Shown piece after piece: positions 21,301 to 23,650 of a DNA stretch of 23,650 nt. The stretch is from Gryganskiella cystojenkinii (lineage: Eukaryota > Mortierellomycota > Mortierellomycetes > Mortierellales > Mortierellaceae), in NCBI GenBank assembly GCA_015852425.1, contig JAAAIG010000617.1:1-23650 (forward strand). Reading direction: 5' to 3'. Position numbers and translations under genes: made by a program. Each line of letters begins with the position of its first letter. Position 1 is the first letter of the stretch. The notes below the pieces were generated by a model. The model was not told the DNA's origin and did not search any database. It saw only the letters and a program-made list of their open reading frames with translations.

Positions 21301-23478
21301 GGTCTGGATGTTCAAAGCACCAAAGGCCAAGTTCAACGAGTCAACGGTAGTGCTGGTGGGAGTACCAGCGATGTTAACGGTGGCGCCTGCACCACTAGTG
21401 TACAAGTTCAGTAACTCAAGGCCCTCGGGAGACTGGGCGGGGTCAATAGTCGATGATGTGGCAATGGTGTTGGCTCCGGGAACAATGCTCAGGTTGGGCA
21501 TGGTCACTGTTCCGAGATTGACACCCTTGTAGACCAAGGCCAAGATCACATCGCCAGCGCTAAGCGAAATCGACGAAGGGTTGACTATGACAACCGAGAT
21601 GTTCATGGTAAGACCCGTGGTGGTGCCAGACACAACCTGAAGCGAGGTGATGGTGGGAGCGGGGTTGGCAAGACTTTGGAGGCCGCTCAATTCAGTCGAG
21701 GCATTAAAGGGAATGTTGACCAGGTTGACGACACCGATAGACGTGTTGGCATAGACCGATGCCTGACCGATAACGTTGAAGGGCAAATCGGCGCCGATGG
21801 TCAAGTCGCGGTTGAACTCTTGGAATGACTGATGCGATGCGTCAGGGACCAAGAGTGGGGTGGCCAAGAGGTTAAAGGTCAGGGTGCCAGCGGCCATGTC
21901 CGAGGTTGAGGGATTGTAGGACGAGTTGAGGTTAGCGATGGTGACACCTCCACGGGTCAGAGCAAATGAATTTGAGACCTGCTGGAATGCGATTTTGAAG
22001 TTGAATCCATCAGGGAGACTGTAGTTGGCAAGTACGCCAGTCGAGGTAGTGACGGGCTCATAAGCGGTGGGAGGTGTGAAGACCAGTCCCAAAGCACCAA
22101 GGTTCAAGGCTTTGATGAGCTGCAGTGGGACAGCGCTCTGGAGAGGGACAGTCAACTTGAGGCTCTTAACGGCATCCGACAACCAAGCGACAGAGTTGAC
22201 ACCATCAGGCTTCACTTCGACACCGGTGGCCGTGGTGTTAGTGAGCACATTGCCAATGTACCGCGACATCATCTCCGAGGTGACGGCAAGACCCTCGGTA
22301 GTGTTCTGGGGAATCAAGACTCCAGTCAGGCTCATTGTCTGAAGACCACGGACCATGGTCAAGTTGGTGGAAGTAACGTAGCCCATAAGGACGTCCTTAT
22401 ACGAGATAGCAAGGGTCAAACTACCCATATACATCTGGATCGATGAGGGGTTGTTGACGGTGGTGTCGATTTGGATGATGATACCCTTGCCATTTGGATC
22501 GTCGCCGGGGAGTGAGAACTTGTCAATCTTGATACCATTGAGACCGTTGAAGGCTGGATGAAGACATCATAAAGGTATCATTAGAAATCAGGAGGAGAGA
22601 GAAAGAGAAAGTTGGAAAGGAGAGGAATGACAGATGGAAAGAAACGTCTCTTTTGATAATACAACGCTATCCACTTACCGCTGATTTTGATATCCTTCTT
22701 CAAATCGAGGTTTTTAACGGTGCGACCGAGAGCATGGACGTTCAGTTTTCCCTCGAGGTGCCAGATAAAGCTGTCGGAGTTGAGCATGTAGGACGAGAAC
22801 TCGGTAAAACCAGCAGTATTGGTCACGGTGAAACTACTGGCCAAGTTAAGATTACCATGGCCACCACTGAATGCAAGTAAATAGATGAGGAGGAAAAAAA
22901 GAAAAAAAAATGAAGCTCGGTTAGCTCTGACTGATCAATCGCGACGGGGAGTTTCTATCGCACGAGCAGAGGAGCGACTTCACTTACGATGCTTTGCTAG
23001 ATCCGGGAATCTGGGTGGTGCCGAGAACAGTGCCGTTCCAGGAAACAGTCACTTCCCCTGGGAAGGAGATCTCGGCGGCAAAGGGACCGGTATTTTTCAT
23101 TTCGCCGACCATGATAATGTCCATGTTTGTGGCCGAGGGGTTTGTAATGTCCTTGAGTGAACGAAGGAGCAGAAGGTTATTAGTTAAGAGCAGAGAATTT
23201 TCCGCCTTCTCAAATTCAGAGATGGAGTATCTTTTACTTACAATCTGGCTGAACTCGATGGTGGACTTATTCATCAGATCCTGGGCAATCTTGGGCATGA
23301 TCACATACAAGCCAAGAAGGACGGCGACAATTGTGGCAATGATCAGGTTTGGAATGCAGAACATCCAAAACTTGCGCCGACGGTAGAACTTTGGAGGGGC
23401 TGCCTGCTTCACATCGTCATATTCCTCAAACTCGTCTGGGTGGTGCTCCTCATCGTCATCACGGATGTCAAAGGCCAT
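18376..23478 (-). CDS. DUF3712-type, Tag1-like single-pass membrane protein with a duplicated lumenal region
   Basis: Exons on the minus strand are 23478-23242, 23151-22988, 22866-22679 and 22553-18376, giving exactly 1,588 aa plus stop. Donors are GTAAGT throughout; phases 0, 2 and 1 are consistent. The N-terminus is acidic and cytosolic (about 1-30), followed by a basic RRRK patch at 33-36, one membrane span at about 39-61, then a very large beta-rich segment with many N-x-S/T sites. This is type II topology by the positive-inside rule. The segment consists of two related units of about 735 residues, starting near residues 73 and 812. It carries recurrent Asn-Pro motifs like those of LEA-2-type beta-sandwiches. 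A proline/threonine/serine-rich tail (about 53 aa, 18379-18540) ends the protein, with no hydrophobic GPI-type terminus. In Saccharomyces the related vacuolar protein Tag1 takes part in ending autophagy during long nitrogen starvation; assignment to that family is from memory of sequence style. Vacuolar or endomembrane location is inferred. The ATG at 23478 directly precedes the anchor. Confidence 0.83.
23152..23241 (-). other. Stop-free 90-nt intron 1 of the Tag1-like gene
   Basis: On the minus strand it begins GTAAGT, contains a TTAACTAATAAC branch-like element and ends CACTCAAG. It is exactly 30 codons in phase 0 without a stop, so a simple ORF reads straight through. Splicing joins FSQI directly to DITNPSATN, which restores a pattern matching the second copy of the unit (residues near 812-840), where no insertion occurs. 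That makes real splicing very likely. Confidence 0.85.
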
Positions 23479-23650
23479 TATGAAAAATTGGGTGGCCTCA
23501 GTGTGGGCTTGTTAAAGCGAGAGACAGAGAGAGCGGTAGGGGTGTGGAGGAAGAAGAGAAAGGGTAGAATCGCTCAAGGGATCGGAGGATGACCGTGGAG
23601 AAGACGGAGGAAGGGAGGAGGACAGGAGAGGAAGAGGTGAAGGGGGGGGG
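23479..23650 (-). promoter_or_regulatory. CT-rich upstream leader of the Tag1-like gene
   Basis: Read on the minus (sense) strand, the sequence from 23650 to about 23510 is nearly all C and T, ending shortly before the start codon. The composition matches the leader of the PIN4-like gene. No TATA element is visible in the part present; the window ends here. Confidence 0.5.

Overview
The window looks like nuclear DNA of a filamentous fungus. It has long protein genes split by short GT-AG introns (81-125 bp, apart from one of 896 bp), pyrimidine-rich promoter DNA, and three proteins of fungal or fungal/opisthokont families. The sequence style suggests an early-diverging lineage such as Mortierella-type fungi, but that placement is an inference. 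I see no mobile element, CRISPR array, rRNA, recognisable tRNA or secondary-metabolite gene.

Layout. 1-1622: non-coding, becoming strongly pyrimidine-rich from about 800, and serving as promoter/leader of the first gene. 1623-4416 (+): a three-exon PIN4/Cip1/Cip2-type RNA-binding protein of about 595 aa (RRM plus R3H), with an 896-bp first intron. 4417-5096: intergenic DNA where the start of the next gene should be but cannot be found. 5097-17503 (+): CSF1, the fungal member of the BLTP1/Tweek bridge-like lipid-transfer family, in at least 16 exons and about 3,620-3,655 aa. 17504-18375: convergent 3' intergenic DNA with a 21-bp tandem duplication. 18376-23478 (-): a four-exon, 1,588-aa single-pass membrane protein with DUF3712-type modules, related to the vacuolar protein Tag1. 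23479-23650: its CT-rich upstream leader.

The exon models were built by hand from splice sites, reading phase and protein continuity. The PIN4 and Tag1-like models close exactly in frame; the CSF1 model is in frame from its first recognisable exon to the stop. The three genes do not form an obvious pathway. One is a post-transcriptional regulator, one an ER-anchored lipid conduit, and one a probable vacuolar/endomembrane protein.

The most useful observations are the missing N-terminal anchor exon of CSF1, two introns that are multiples of three and lack stops (automatic gene calling would read through them), a roughly 735-residue tandem duplication making up nearly all of the Tag1-like protein, and a strong 5' bias of introns in both large genes. 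I found no convincing new biological system.
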